This document shows, piece after piece, positions 1 through 10,831 of a stretch of 43,772 bases of DNA; the stretch's first letter is position 1; the number at the start of each line of letters is the position of its first letter. Source of the DNA: Monosporascus cannonballus (Eukaryota > Ascomycota > Sordariomycetes > Xylariales); contig QJNS01000403.1 in NCBI GenBank assembly GCA_004154925.1, forward strand, positions 1-43,772. The letters run 5' to 3'. A program made the translations under genes and the position numbers. The notes beneath the pieces were generated by a model. It was not told the origin of the DNA. It searched no databases and saw only the letters and a list, made by a program, of their open reading frames with translations.

Positions 1-86
<86 letters not shown>
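1..86. repeat. Homopolymer C run at the window edge
   Basis: Eighty-six consecutive C residues, followed by G at 87 and four more C. It is not the fungal telomere repeat (CCCTAA/TTAGGG). A pure C/G run of this size is very unusual in fungal DNA and most likely marks a contig end or a sequencing artefact; a two-colour-chemistry poly-G read end would look like this on the opposite strand. A real homopolymer cannot be excluded. Confidence 0.9.
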
Positions 87-87
<1 letters not shown>

Positions 88-475
88 CCCCTATTCGGGA
101 ATATGCTCCACAAACTCCCTGACTACTGACGTCGTATTGTTGATATGCTTCAACATACGACTAGGACAATTGGAGAGGCGCTCCGCCATTCTACTTAGCA
201 ATTCATGAGCCACCTCTTAACCACGGGGCGGTGAGCGTGTCGCTGGTTATTACGACTGCTTAAGGGCTTTAGAAGTTAGTAGGCTGTGTTTATGTCACTA
301 CAGCGGACATACTTTGTCCCTCGTTCCCATTGATGTCAAAAAGTATATATTGTGGCAACATGGCGAAAGTTATTCAGCATGGCTTTGTGTTCAACCGTCC
401 ACCACGTCCTATTATTATTTGTCTTCAAGAATAAGGTACTCTTGCCCAGTCATAACTTTCATTGCAATTTCCAGA
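87..475. other. Normal-GC leader region, no gene seen
   Basis: Balanced base composition without a convincing reading frame. It probably holds the promoter and 5' leader of the gene at 476. The stop-free frame of that gene runs upstream to 314 but has no ATG before 476. Confidence 0.4.
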
Positions 476-811
476 ATGGATGAACATTATCAGGCTTTAG
501 TCCAGAATATCCTCGAGCAGGCTGCTCATGACCAGCGTGCTCAGCCATGGAAGCACAGTGTTGATACCAGCGTCTCTGCACCTACCGAAGAATGGGTTAG
601 AATCAGCCAGCCCATTGAGGGCGTGTACAACACAACAGATGTTCGAACGAACGCGTTCCCTGTTGGCGACGTTGATGTGAGGGCGAACGCCTTCCCCATG
701 GGGGAAGTTGGCGTTCCTCATGACGCATCGCCAGTCGGAGAGACCAATATTCTCACGAATTCTTTTCCAATGGGAGACGTGAACGTGCTCACAAACTCTT
801 TCCCGATTTGA
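476..811 (+). CDS. Small protein with five 12-residue repeats (hypothetical)
   Basis: This 111-residue frame starts at the ATG at 476; the open frame reaches further upstream, but only with a non-ATG start. Residues 1-50 form an N-terminal part (MDEHYQALVQ...) with no recognisable domain, signal peptide or membrane segment. Residues 55-111 are five tandem units of exactly 12 residues with the pattern [DN]-[VI]-[RL]-T-N-[AS]-F-P-[MV]-G-[DE]-V. The third unit is the most diverged (GVPHDASPVGET), and the fifth stops after nine residues at TGA. The regular 36-nt period with drifting codons suggests old duplications kept as protein. There are no Kex2 (KR) sites, so a dikaritin-type peptide precursor is unlikely. 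The function is unknown, and the gene may have an upstream exon. The frame is AT-neutral and lies just outside the AT-rich block. Confidence 0.5.
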   Translation: MDEHYQALVQNILEQAAHDQRAQPWKHSVDTSVSAPTEEWVRISQPIEGVYNTTDVRTNAFPVGDVDVRANAFPMGEVGVPHDASPVGETNILTNSFPMGDVNVLTNSFPI

Positions 812-1249
812 GTGTACGTATCCTGTACTCTGTCAAAATTGTATTATCACTACTCTAATAGACAGCTTGAAACAGTTATGGAATCGAAATAGCTCTGAGG
901 GGATATCACGAGCTGGACCACAAGGGTATTCGGTTATTAGCTTTCCGGTAGAAATCACAGCTAGGAGTTTATCTGGTAGACACTCGTTAGAACAACTACG
1001 CTACTACCTAGTATATGGACCCTACTTTCTGAATTGAATCTTCGATATCATACGATACTTAAAGTCTAATAACACGTTAACGCTTGAATAAGAAATTCAC
1101 ATTCTAAAATATATTATAATTAAATAAAGGATATTTAAAAGTGCCTAGTTAGCTATTAAGAAAAAAATTATAATATCCGTTATAGACTAATATAAACAAA
1201 CAAATAAATAAAGATTTATAACTTTAAAACTTAAAGGGCATTACTTGTG
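812..1249. other. Transition from normal-GC to AT-rich DNA
   Basis: No gene is seen. Base composition falls sharply at about 1030-1090, where the sequence becomes dominated by A/T with TpA-rich words. This is the left border of the first RIP-like block. Confidence 0.5.
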
Positions 1250-1369
1250 TGTGAGATAACGAAGGTGCGACGCTAGCCACAATATTAAAAGGTCAGCAAT
1301 TCCAAACCCCCAATTGGGGTTTGGACACCTTAATCCACCTTATAAGGACTAGCTGTGCATATCATCACA
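1250..1369 (+). mobile_element. Solo-LTR-like element, family A (120 bp)
   Basis: It begins TGTGAGATAACGAAGG and ends CATATCATCACA, so it has TG...CA termini with a short imperfect inverted repeat. A second 120-bp copy lies at 24585-24704, and a related element at 3332-3508 shares the first 62 bp or so. The flanks TTGTG (1245-1249) and TTATG (1370-1374) look like a 5-bp target duplication with one G-to-A change. The element is much more GC-rich than its surroundings. It has no coding capacity. Confidence 0.75.
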
Positions 1370-1471
1370 TTATGTATATAATAAATTAAATTAAACATAT
1401 AAAATAATTGTTATGATTTAAGTACTTTAATTTTATTAAATGGTTATTATATTTCAAATAATTATAATATA

Positions 1472-1520
1472 ACATCTCATACCCGCTCCTCGCTCACACT
1501 TTCTCGCCGCTCGTTTTTTT
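1472..1520 (+). repeat. Left terminal inverted repeat of the Fot1-like element
   Basis: It pairs in inverted orientation with 9584-9630, with about three quarters of positions identical by eye. The core CACTTTCTCGCCGC is perfectly conserved. The differences are mostly C/T transitions, as expected after RIP. Confidence 0.8.
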
Positions 1521-1570
1521 GACCATTTCAATCCTACAGCTTTAATCACTTATTTTTCAACACCAATAAT

Positions 1571-3040
1571 ATGGAACGGCTTACAAAGAAAATCGAGAAC
1601 GAATTTAGCCGTTTAGGCTAAAAAGCAAAACTCGAAACTTAGTTATAAACATCTTTATATAATATATAAAGTCCTCGAATTTGCTTTAAGAGACCGATAT
1701 AACGATACAGCTTCCCGAACCAATATTATCACCAATTTACGAAAATTAACGCTAATCAAAAAAAAATCGATTTTTGAACGAATTCTTGATCTAGATATGC
1801 GAGCGTTTTCTGTCCGGCTTTAGCACGTTGAAAATATGGTAAATTTACTACTTGCTTAACGGGCTACAAAACGCGTCGAGGTTAATTAAGCGTCGAAATT
1901 TGTTAAATGGTAAAAAAAACTTAAAACGCGTTGAAATTAAGATATTGATTATTATAAGTTTTACGCAAAAATCTTAAGATATTTCGTAAATCATTTAATT
2001 TTATCTGAGTTATATTTGTTAAATACGGTATTTTAAAGAAAAATATTTACAACTTCGACGAAATAAGCTTTTTATGGAGCTTTTTATAGAGCTTTTTACA
2101 GCAACGAATATAGTAATTATAAGCATTAAAGAGGTAAAAAATCTAAATAAACTCAATAAGGTAGTGAAGAATAGGAAATAGTTATATAAGATATTAATTC
2201 GCAAAATTAAGCTTTATCTTTATTTATTATTTTAACTAAAAGAATGTATCTTAATTTCTAGTATTAAAAATATTTATTATTACTGAATTAAAAGCTCGGT
2301 ATAAGCTATAATAACTAAATAATAAACGAATTAATTTTAAATTAAATTTAGTTTTTCGAAAATAAAACACAAACGCGTATGAAAAAATCGACACCTTTTT
2401 TAATTCTTAACGGCTACGAAAATTATTTTCCGATAAAAGCCGAAAAATATTATACGAATAATAACATTATTACGTTTTATATATTTACGTATTTCTTTTA
2501 TCGGCTTTAATTTTTCGACCTTTTCTATTTTTCCATTTTAAAACGCGTTTATTCGCTTTATATTAAAGGCTTAATACGGCGTTACTATATCTATGTCACA
2601 AAAAGAATTTTCGCTATTTTTTATAACGCGTTTAAAGTTGCTATAACGTCCGACAACATCAAATCCGGATTCGCCAAGACTGAATTTATTTTATTTATTT
2701 CTAACAACGCCTTTTTCGAATTAAGAATTCCTTTTGTTATACCTATACCGACCGTTTTCTCGATTATTTCCGCTAGTTTTATTTCTTCGCCAGCGAAAAC
2801 ACTTAAAAATATTCGTAAGATAACAAAATAAAAATATTACTCATAAATATATTAAAAATTACTAAGAAAGCTAGCTAACAAAAATAATGAAATTGGTTAG
2901 TTCTGTAATAAAAAATTATTTGTTATTTTTATATAAAGTTGGTTTTTTTTTTCGAGAAAAAAACGTCTAATTGCGCAAAAGGAATTATATTTCAAGCAAA
3001 AGTCGGAAGACTAAAAACAAACATTTTTAAAAAGGAAGAA
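1571..3040 (+). pseudogene. Fot1/pogo transposase, N-terminal and DDE part (RIP-degraded)
   Basis: This is the first part of a Tc1/mariner Fot1-type transposase, which would cut and rejoin the element at TA sites. It reads from the ATG at 1571 (MERLTKKIEN). A CENP-B-like DNA-binding region follows at about 1790-1930, with the reading VRL*HVENMVNLLLA that in intact relatives continues to the FVKR-type helix. The DDE region spans about 2030-2600, and a C-terminal segment ITSDNIKSGFAKT lies at about 2645-2690. Frame breaks and numerous TAA/TAG stops where Gln is expected show RIP damage. The reading approaches 3040 as a basic, coiled-coil-like stretch and resumes at 9292. Copy number and activity cannot be judged from one window. 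The family call is good; exact residue boundaries are approximate. Confidence 0.75.
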
Positions 3041-3572
3041 TCTAACAGTTATACAATATAATCAACAATTAAACCTAAGTCGTATGGGCTTATATTAGCA
3101 GAAGCGTCGTAGAAATCTAAGCAATAATAACGTGTTACGTTTCGTAATACTAAAGCTGTCTTAGGTAACGATATTTTATTACAAGTTGATATTTTTTATA
3201 CTATGAAAATAACGAGCGCATATATTCTTATCTTGGCTTAAAATCTTTGAAACTGCTTTAAGTTCTTTAAAAAAAACTTAGTTGGCTTAAAGTTATTAGG
3301 CTAATAAAATAATTTAAGCCTTTTAAATCTATGTGAGATAACGAAGGTGCGACGCTAGCCACAATACCAAAAGGTCAGCAATTCCAAACCCTTCTGGGCT
3401 ATATTAGCAACTAGGTACTGTTCTTGATATTTGGAAACGTCTTATCAGGATATATGGGGTCCTGTTCTAGCCCTTTTGGCTGGCTACAGGGGGCTGCATT
3501 ATCTTACAATCTATTACATAACTTTTTGATCTTAATCGAAATTAATTATCTTCATAGTTGCAACTATTTACA
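3041..3572 (-). repeat. 3' LTR of chromovirus copy 1, with an insertion
   Basis: It aligns with 8942-9291 once the inserted element at 3332-3508 and one ATCTA are removed, leaving about 350 bp. It is more AT-rich than its partner, with changes mostly of the C-to-T/G-to-A kind. Confidence 0.7.
3332..3508 (+). mobile_element. Solo-LTR-like element, family A long form (177 bp)
   Basis: It begins TGTGAGATAACG and ends CATTATCTTACA, a 12-bp inverted terminus with 10 matches. A perfect 5-bp target duplication ATCTA flanks it (3327-3331 and 3509-3513). The first 62 bp or so match the 120-bp copies at 1250 and 24585; the rest is different. It sits inside an LTR of chromovirus copy 1: the other LTR (8942-9291) runs through the same site uninterrupted. 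Confidence 0.85.
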
Positions 3573-6500
3573 AAAAACTAAAATTACTAGATTGTAATAC
3601 AATTTTCTCTTCTCTAGAATTTTTGTTTTTAAAGATAAAATTATTTATTTATTTAATCTTATCAAGTAAATATTTCTTTTTATATTTCTATTATATTGAA
3701 TTATATTAAAAACAGTCGTTTTTCTAATCGTGCTAACGTTTTAACCCTTTTAAAACGTGTTAATTATTTTAGGTTTATTATATTGTTAAAATTTTAATTA
3801 AAATCAAAATATATAAAACTTATTACAACTTAAAGAAAGATATTCACAAAATCGATTATAAAGGTTTTTATGATTTATTCGGCTTTTTTTAATTTAAAAT
3901 ATAAAAACTTTTTATTAACAAATTACTTAAAGCTTAAAAAACGTATAATCGAAAAAGAAATTTAAAGTTTAATAGCGACTAAACGAATTTTTTAGCTGTT
4001 TTAATCGTTTCCGAAAACAAAAAAAACTTTTCCGTATTTACAATATAAAGATATTTCGTTACAATATCTAAGGCGCGAAGGCCATTAAGAAATTCGAAAA
4101 TTTAAAATAAAAATAATAATAACTTAAAAATATAATTAAAACGATAATATTAATATAATTCATAAACGTAATTAACTAATCCAATATTAATATTACGGAC
4201 TAATTAATTGCTAACTAGAATATGTCCGTCGTTATTAATAAAATTTTTTAATAAACATTAAGTATTTATTAAGTCTTTAACAAATTCCTAAATATTTTTT
4301 AAAATCCGCATAACATTTCTATTTAATAAAATACTTAATAAGGCTATTTTCACTTTTTATATTAAATATCTTTTTTATTTCCTACAATATATTATCTTTT
4401 ATATTCGTATTATTTTATACTATCTGCATTTTAATCAGATTCGCCGCTAACTTAAATTAAAAAAATATAAAAAAGTGGATAATATTTAACCAGCGGTAGG
4501 AATTTTTACTAATAATTATTTGCTAAAATCTGTTTAACGATTTTATATAAAGCAATATATTTAAAATTAAATCTTTTATTAAGTCTTTTCGATTAAATAT
4601 TTTTGATCACAAAAATAAAGGCTTTTTTCGAAAATTAATTCTTTTATTCGTTTTTCGTTATAATATTAGCTTATTTAATTTTTTACAAATGCTAATTTAT
4701 TTATAATTTTTGGTATAATTATTTTAATACTAATAAATTTATCGTACGCGTTTTTACAAATATCTAATATAAAGTCGAAATTTAAATATGTCAAAATTAT
4801 TTTAATACTTTCGAAATAACTAATACTATAAGTTTAAGTAATAAATATCTTTTTAACTTAACTGTTTTATTCGTAATTAATATAACATTACAAATACATG
4901 TTTACTAAATAATTTAACCGTTTTATATATCTGTACGTTTAAAATATCATTATATTAAATAATTTATAATTTAAACTAATTTATAAGATAAAACTTTATT
5001 AACATTTTAAAATAATCGTAATTTCTTTATTTAACATAACTTTATATAGCAATTTATATTTATATATTCTTTATATAATAACAAATAAAAGAGTTTCGTA
5101 TATTAATTTATAATAATAAAGATGCTATCATAATATATATTTATTATTAAAGTTTCGAATAAAGTTGATTGAGGAATAGAATTTGTAATAATTAAATCTC
5201 ATAGTTTTTCTAAAACCGATAAATATCGTAATTTTTCGAAAAGTTTATATCGTTATACTTTAGCTATATTACAAAACTTAGATTACCTTTATACTTTTTA
5301 AACTACTATTTTTATTCTAAGAAAATAGATAGGTTAAAATCGTTGTAGAGTTTTATAAATCCCTAGATATTTGTATTATTAGTCTTAATATATATAACGT
5401 ATTAAATTTATTTGGTAGTTTTTAATAAATTATTACTATATTTTTTTAAAGTTTCTCTATATATATCGCATAATATTCCTCGTATCGTTATAATTTATCG
5501 TAAATTATATAATTAACTTTAGCTAAATGTTTATCAAAATTTAAACGCTTATTTAAAATATCGGCTCCGCTGTTTTTTAGGCCCTTTTATAAATAATATC
5601 AAAATCGAAATTCTTTACTTTTTATATATTGTAATTATTATCTTATAAATTCTTTCGTCGCATTAAAACAGATAAAACTTTAATAATTTATATAAACTTT
5701 AATTGAGAATAAATTTTATTTAAACAATATTTAAAAGATTTCGAAATAGTAAAGTAGTAATTATAATTTCTATATTAGAAATATCGTAAATAAATTCGGT
5801 TGTTTTTAATATATATATATTAAAATGTAATAAAATTTATTTCATTTTAAATATTTTATTGATTATTATTTAGTTTAACGCATAATACGAAATATTAATT
5901 TCTAATTTAACTGAAAGCATTAAATTATATGGAATTATTATTAATTTGTTAGTAATTTTATTCTTGATTTTTTAAAACGCTTTTACCGCTTCCAGTATTT
6001 ATATAAATTCCTTTTGGTTTTTTAATAAAATTGATTAAAAAACTTCTAATTTTATTAAAATTCTCAATAAATTTCCTATATTAATTAATTTAAAAACTAT
6101 CCATACTTTCTTAATTATTCTTACTATTTGTTATGCTGTATTTACCTCAATATTTTTTAAAATCATAGCATATGTCAAAAATTCCATATTTTATATATAG
6201 AATTAATTTGTCTGTATATTAACCGAATAAGTTTATATTGTATAAAACTCCAAAAACTTTATAAACGTATCTTACACAAGGTTTCTCTGTTTTTTAAAAT
6301 ATAAACATATCCTTAAAATAACAAATAAAAAATATATTAAGATATTCTCGTAATATATAACTAACAATTCTTTAAAAAATTTCTAATACATTTGTAAAAC
6401 CTATAAACGTAATCAAATACTTAAATAATACGTATTCTGTTCTAAAAATGAATTTTTATTTATATGTTTTATTTTATTAACATTATACCTATTTTAAAAA

Positions 6501-8941
6501 TTACTTACTATAAATCATTTAATTATATAAAATTAAAGTTTTATACTAATAATTAAAAGTAATAATATCGTTCAATTAACGATAATTATTTACCAATTAT
6601 AATTTTTTGTTTTTTAGCTATAAAAATATAAAATAGTTTACCGATAACTTGGAATATCGAATTTAATTTTTTTGATAATCGATTATTTTAAATCTTTTGT
6701 GAAAGTATATAATTGGTTTCAGTTAAATTTATAAAGAAAATAAAACTTTGTTATTAAATTTTTAATTTTTAAAATCATTGTTTTAAATCGTTATTTAATT
6801 ACCTAAATCTTAATTTAATAATAATAATACGTTATATTTTTAATATCTGTTTTATATTTTATTATTTTAAATTATAAATTTGTTGTCATGTTTAATTAAA
6901 TGTTAAAATCTTAATTCTTTCTTTAATTATGAACAAAGTATAAAACAAATATTACTTATTTAATGTTCTTTTAATCAGAATACCGTACTAACGTATTTAT
7001 AATAATCTGAAAATTATATCGTATTTTCTATATAAAACGATATCGATATTTATTATGATATAAAATTTTAATGTATATTTTTAAAATAAATTTAGTTATT
7101 TAGTTATATTTAATATAATATAATTTCTATTTAAAATTCCACAAGTTATTATTACGATATAGGACTACGTTTCGATTCGCATATTCTAAGTAATAAAATT
7201 ATTAACGGTTTTTATCGTTTCGTTTAAAATCTTTTTTAGAAATTTTTTGAACTACTTAAAATTTCGTTATTTTGCAGCTGTTTTAAAAGTAAACTTTTTT
7301 AAACTTTTTTTAAGTTTATTAAACTTCATTTATATTTTAATATATAATACGTTAAGTTATTATATCTGTTATATCTATCAGCGTATCGTTTTTTATGTTA
7401 ATTATTTTTAATTTTATTATAATTCTTTTCTTTATTAAATTATACCCTTATATACATTATTGAATTTCGTATTTTAAAATTTATTTTTTTGAAATTTAAA
7501 ATAACTTTTTAATAAAATGTTTTCGAAAATATGCTAAATTAACTTTTCTAAATTAATAAGTATATTAATTATAATAATAAACAACATTTTTATAAATATT
7601 ATTTCTTTTCAAATTACTTCTGTAAAGTTATCTATTTCCTAAAATTAATTTAAACCGCATTAATTCGAAAATATTAATAGTATTATTTATTTACTTTAGT
7701 ATTTTCGATTTAATTAAACCAATTAAATATATATATATATATTACGTATTATTATACAAATTGTTTCCCTTTATCATTTATTAAATGTCTCATTATTAAT
7801 AATATGATATAGATATTTTAGTCTCTCAGTTAAAAACGTTTTATGATTTTTAAATTAATTTTTGAACCTTTTATATTTTCTGTCGAATATGTTGTTAAAA
7901 CAATTCTGTTCTCTATTAATCCTATATTATATTCATAATCTTTTATTATTTCTTTTACCTTTTAACTGAATTTCTTAAATATTAGTTTTGATTTATTTTA
8001 TCGCAATATCTTAATTTATAAGTATTTAAACACTGTATATTCTATTTTTTCGTAATTATTTTATTTTATTTAATATTAATCTCTTTTATAAATAACATTC
8101 AATTTTACAAAACTTAATTTAATATTATAAAAAAATTATTTTAATTATATATTAAAATTTATTGATATTTTGATTCTCAATATTTTTAATAATTGATTTT
8201 ATTTAATATAATTATATAGTTTAATAAATAGTGAGCCAATTAATTTTAAGACACGTAGTTATTAATTGTTTATTCTTAATTTGATTTAAGTATTGATGAA
8301 ATAAACGTATTATCGTAATTAAATATAAATATTTAGTCGTAATTATTAAATTTATATTTCTACTTATATTTTTGGTTTAGTGTTTCAAAAATCTTTATAA
8401 ATACTTCTTTGAATTATTTATAATTATTATATAGTTATATTGCTTTGAAACTTTTCTTTTTTATTCATGTAATATTTTTTTTCATAATTACTTAAAATTG
8501 AATGACCGTAGTATCGACAAATCGTTTAACTGTAAATTTTATTTATAAAATAAATATAATAAATCGAAGAATAAAATATCTAAATTATAATTAATATTAA
8601 AATAAAAATAGTTTTAATATTATCTAAATAGCATTAAATAGTTCGGATTTAGCGCATCTAAAACGTTTTTTCCTTTTTTAATAATATTTTCTTACATAAT
8701 TTAATTTTTTTAAATGTTTTTCAATATTTAAAATTGCATTTTTACCTTTAAGCTTTTCGTAAATTACTTATTATAATTTAATAAAGTTAATGTCTTTTTT
8801 CAAATAAGTAAAATCTAATTTTAAAACGTTTAGTCCTTAAAAGAAGTTTAGTCAAATAAAGTTACTAAATTTTCTAAGTTTTATATTTTTTAAAAACTTT
8901 GTCAATTAATTTTTTATTAATAAACATAATATGGATTATAT

Positions 8942-9291
8942 TAAATAAAATTTAACATTATTATTAAATTAAAACTTATAACGCATAATAACTCTATAAT
9001 TTCATTAAATATTAAATTTAAACAATAATAAACTATTATATTTTATTATAAATTAATATTATTTATATCATAAAATTAAGGAACGTATATATTTTTATCC
9101 CAGCTTAAGGTATTTTTTCTAATTTAAGTCGTTTTACTAATTAAAACTCTTTAAGCCGCCTTAAACCCCCTAAAGAACTCAGTTAGCTCAAAGCTACTGG
9201 GCTAATAAAATAGTTTAAGCTCTTTAAGCCTGTTACGTAACCTTTTGGCCTTGGTCGGAGTTGATTATCTTAATGGCTCCGACTATCTACA
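8942..9291 (-). repeat. 5' LTR of chromovirus copy 1
   Basis: Direct repeat partner of 3041-3572. Read on the minus strand it starts TGTAGATAGTCGGAGCC. Its GC content rises towards this end, showing uneven decay. No target of late insertions is seen here. Confidence 0.65.
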
Positions 9292-9525
9292 GAGAGTCAA
9301 ACCGCTAGGTCATAACAAGGAACACTTACTATACAAGATGGACAAGCTCTCCTAGTCGAAAAGGAAGATGGTAGTCGAAAATCGCAGCTAACAGCGGCTG
9401 AAGGTAACTGTTGCAAGAGGGTTGAGACGAAGGAACGAAAATATAGCGTTTGCGGCAAGCCCGAATATAATGCGCGTACTTGTTAGGAGATTGTAAATAC
9501 GTTTAGCGAAGAAGAATCCGATTAA
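9292..9525 (+). pseudogene. Fot1/pogo transposase, C-terminal part with zinc knuckle
   Basis: This is the resumed end of the transposase broken at 3040. One frame reads QQGTLTIQDGQALL (with one CAA changed to TAA) and then a knuckle CGKPEYNARTC, where relatives have CGKxGHNxRTC. The Gly changed to Glu and His changed to Tyr both fit single C-to-T/G-to-A transitions. An in-frame TAG follows where Gln is usual, and then an acidic tail SEEESD ends at TAA (9523-9525). The C-terminal knuckle is a common feature of fungal Fot1/pogo relatives and is thought to bind nucleic acid. The segment is less AT-rich than the N-terminal part. Confidence 0.75.
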
Positions 9526-9583
9526 TTTAAAGTAATTTAATAAGCTGTAATTAGTTTATTTAGCTTTGTTGTTGCAGAATGCT

Positions 9584-9630
9584 AAAAAAAAGCGGCGAGA
9601 AAGTGTAAGCAGAAAGCAGGTATAAGACGT
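9584..9630 (-). repeat. Right terminal inverted repeat of the Fot1-like element
   Basis: Inverted partner of 1472-1520. It ends exactly at ...AGACGT, followed by TA. The target duplication of the next element (GTTAT) overlaps its last two bases. Confidence 0.8.
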
Positions 9631-9633
9631 TAT

Positions 9634-9819
9634 TGTAAAAGACTTCACCTGAGCGGTCTGCAATCAGTTGCCAATGAGAGTTTATTTTCTAGCTAAAGAG
9701 AAAAGAAAGGGAAGATGAAAATACAGTTGTGTGTTCGCCTATAAGGCGCTGCGCTAGTGCTGCTTGGTACCGACGTTTGTCCGGTGCTCCATAATAGGGC
9801 TCCATACAGCCCTATCACA
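9634..9819. mobile_element. Solo-LTR-like element, family B (186 bp)
   Basis: It begins TGTAAAAGACTT and ends CCCTATCACA, with a perfect 5-bp target duplication GTTAT (9629-9633 and 9820-9824). It is GC-richer than the surrounding AT block and has no coding capacity. It landed on the right terminus of the Fot1-like element. Confidence 0.75.
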
Positions 9820-9824
9820 GTTAT

Positions 9825-10310
9825 ATATAAAAAAGGTTATAATATTATATATCTATTTTATATAAATATAAACAGAATGAAATTCTTCTTTTACAAACGT
9901 TTATAAATATATATTTATATCATCTGCTAATATATTAAAGCTAATATACTAGATATAAATTTAGTATAATCTAAAAGAGGTTTTTTTAATAATATAATAT
10001 ATATATAAAGAATTTCAATAATTGTTTTATTTAAAAATTATTCGTTTCAATATTTATAAATAAATTAACTTTTGTATAAATAAATTGTAAACCTTACATA
10101 TAAATATCTTTTTATATTTTATATTTTATTCTATATTATTATAAACGATTTACTTTGTACTTTTTAATCTATAAATTTAATTTTATTATAGCAATTAAAA
10201 TAGGTATTTTTAATATATTTCTTTATTTAAATCTAAACTGCTGATATTAAAATGTGCTCTACTTTTTAATTCATTTATATCGTTTATATAACGAGTTATA
10301 TTAATAACAA
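9825..10310. other. AT-rich DNA without recognisable content
   Basis: A/T-dominated, TpA-rich sequence with no frame or repeat that I could match elsewhere in the window. Probably an old RIP-degraded transposon remnant. Confidence 0.4.
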
Positions 10311-10831
10311 AGGTTAAACGGTCAGAAAGTAGGTCAACTCAGAAAGTGGACTAACCTCACTAAGATCTATCGCCTTCTCGCCTCTTAACTCCCAAATACG
10401 ACTACTTGATACAGAGGCATTTATACCTCATTCAGCTAGCTCATAGGTAGTTTGTTCAGTAAAGGACTAAATCTCCAAACTGACGGCAATGTTTCACCAG
10501 CACCCTATGTAGATCGGCATGAATTATGGTCCCTTAATAATAATTGGTTAACACTTAAATCGCAGTGCTGTGAGGACTGAGTCGCTACTAAACCAGTCTA
10601 CATATTATAGCCTTAAAAAGCTTGTATTTTTTGTGGTACTTGGTACTTTGAGTGCGTCTACCTCTCGACGCCACAGGAGATACACTAGAGAAGAAGGAAG
10701 AGAAGCACCTGTACAAGATTGGAGTCTTATGGGGAAATTGTAATAAGTGAAAGGAGAAGAGAATGTAGAATGTAAATGGCATTGCGGGCAACATCCGTGA
10801 AAAACAATTTTGCAACCTCCACCGCAGGTTC
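10311..10831. other. Start of the gene-bearing island; 3' flank of the GNAT gene
   Basis: Base composition returns to normal at about 10315. No gene is seen. It probably includes the 3' untranslated region of the minus-strand gene that ends at 10832. Confidence 0.4.

Larger units (their letters stand above)
3041..9291 (-). mobile_element. Ty3/gypsy chromovirus copy 1 (minus strand, RIP-degraded)
   Basis: Two direct repeats of about 350 bp flank it: 3041-3572 (carrying a 177-bp insertion) and 8942-9291. Both resemble, in reverse orientation, the R/U5 part of the LTRs at 20528 and 27190. Internal sequence on the minus strand shows an RT segment at about 6500-6650, closely similar to the RT of the copy at 23740. 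It is followed at lower coordinates (about 6000-6150) by an RNase H-side reading with NFNKI...KKP like the usual NFSKIA...LLKK motif. The flanking pentamers AAGAA (3036-3040) and GAGAG (9292-9296) differ only by G-to-A transitions, so they fit a decayed target duplication. It lies inside the Fot1-like transposase frame. No open frame survives. Confidence 0.7.
1472..9630 (+). mobile_element. Fot1/pogo-type DNA transposon, interrupted by a chromovirus
   Basis: The ends are inverted repeats, 1472-1520 and 9584-9630, both running ACRTCTYATACC then a shared stretch CACTTTCTCGCCGC and a T run. TA dinucleotides flank both ends (1470-1471 and 9631-9632), as expected for the Tc1/mariner superfamily. 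Removing the chromovirus at 3041-9291 and one 5-bp duplication leaves about 1.9 kb, the usual Fot1 length. The transposase reading runs across the junction: it ends near 3040 and resumes at 9292. Many CAA/CAG codons have become stops, so the element is dead. The superfamily assignment rests on the transposase motifs, the TIR and TA flanks, and the length. Confidence 0.8.

Noticed and set aside
1..86. Telomere
   Set aside because: No CCCTAA units; a pure C run is not a fungal telomere repeat.
476..811. Fungal RiPP (dikaritin-type) precursor from the repeat peptide
   Set aside because: No signal peptide, no KR cleavage sites between units, and no UstYa-like gene in the window.
7750..7800. Minus-strand reading DKGKQFV as an integrase motif of copy 1
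   Set aside because: It would lie upstream of the RT, the wrong order for a Ty3/gypsy element; probably chance.
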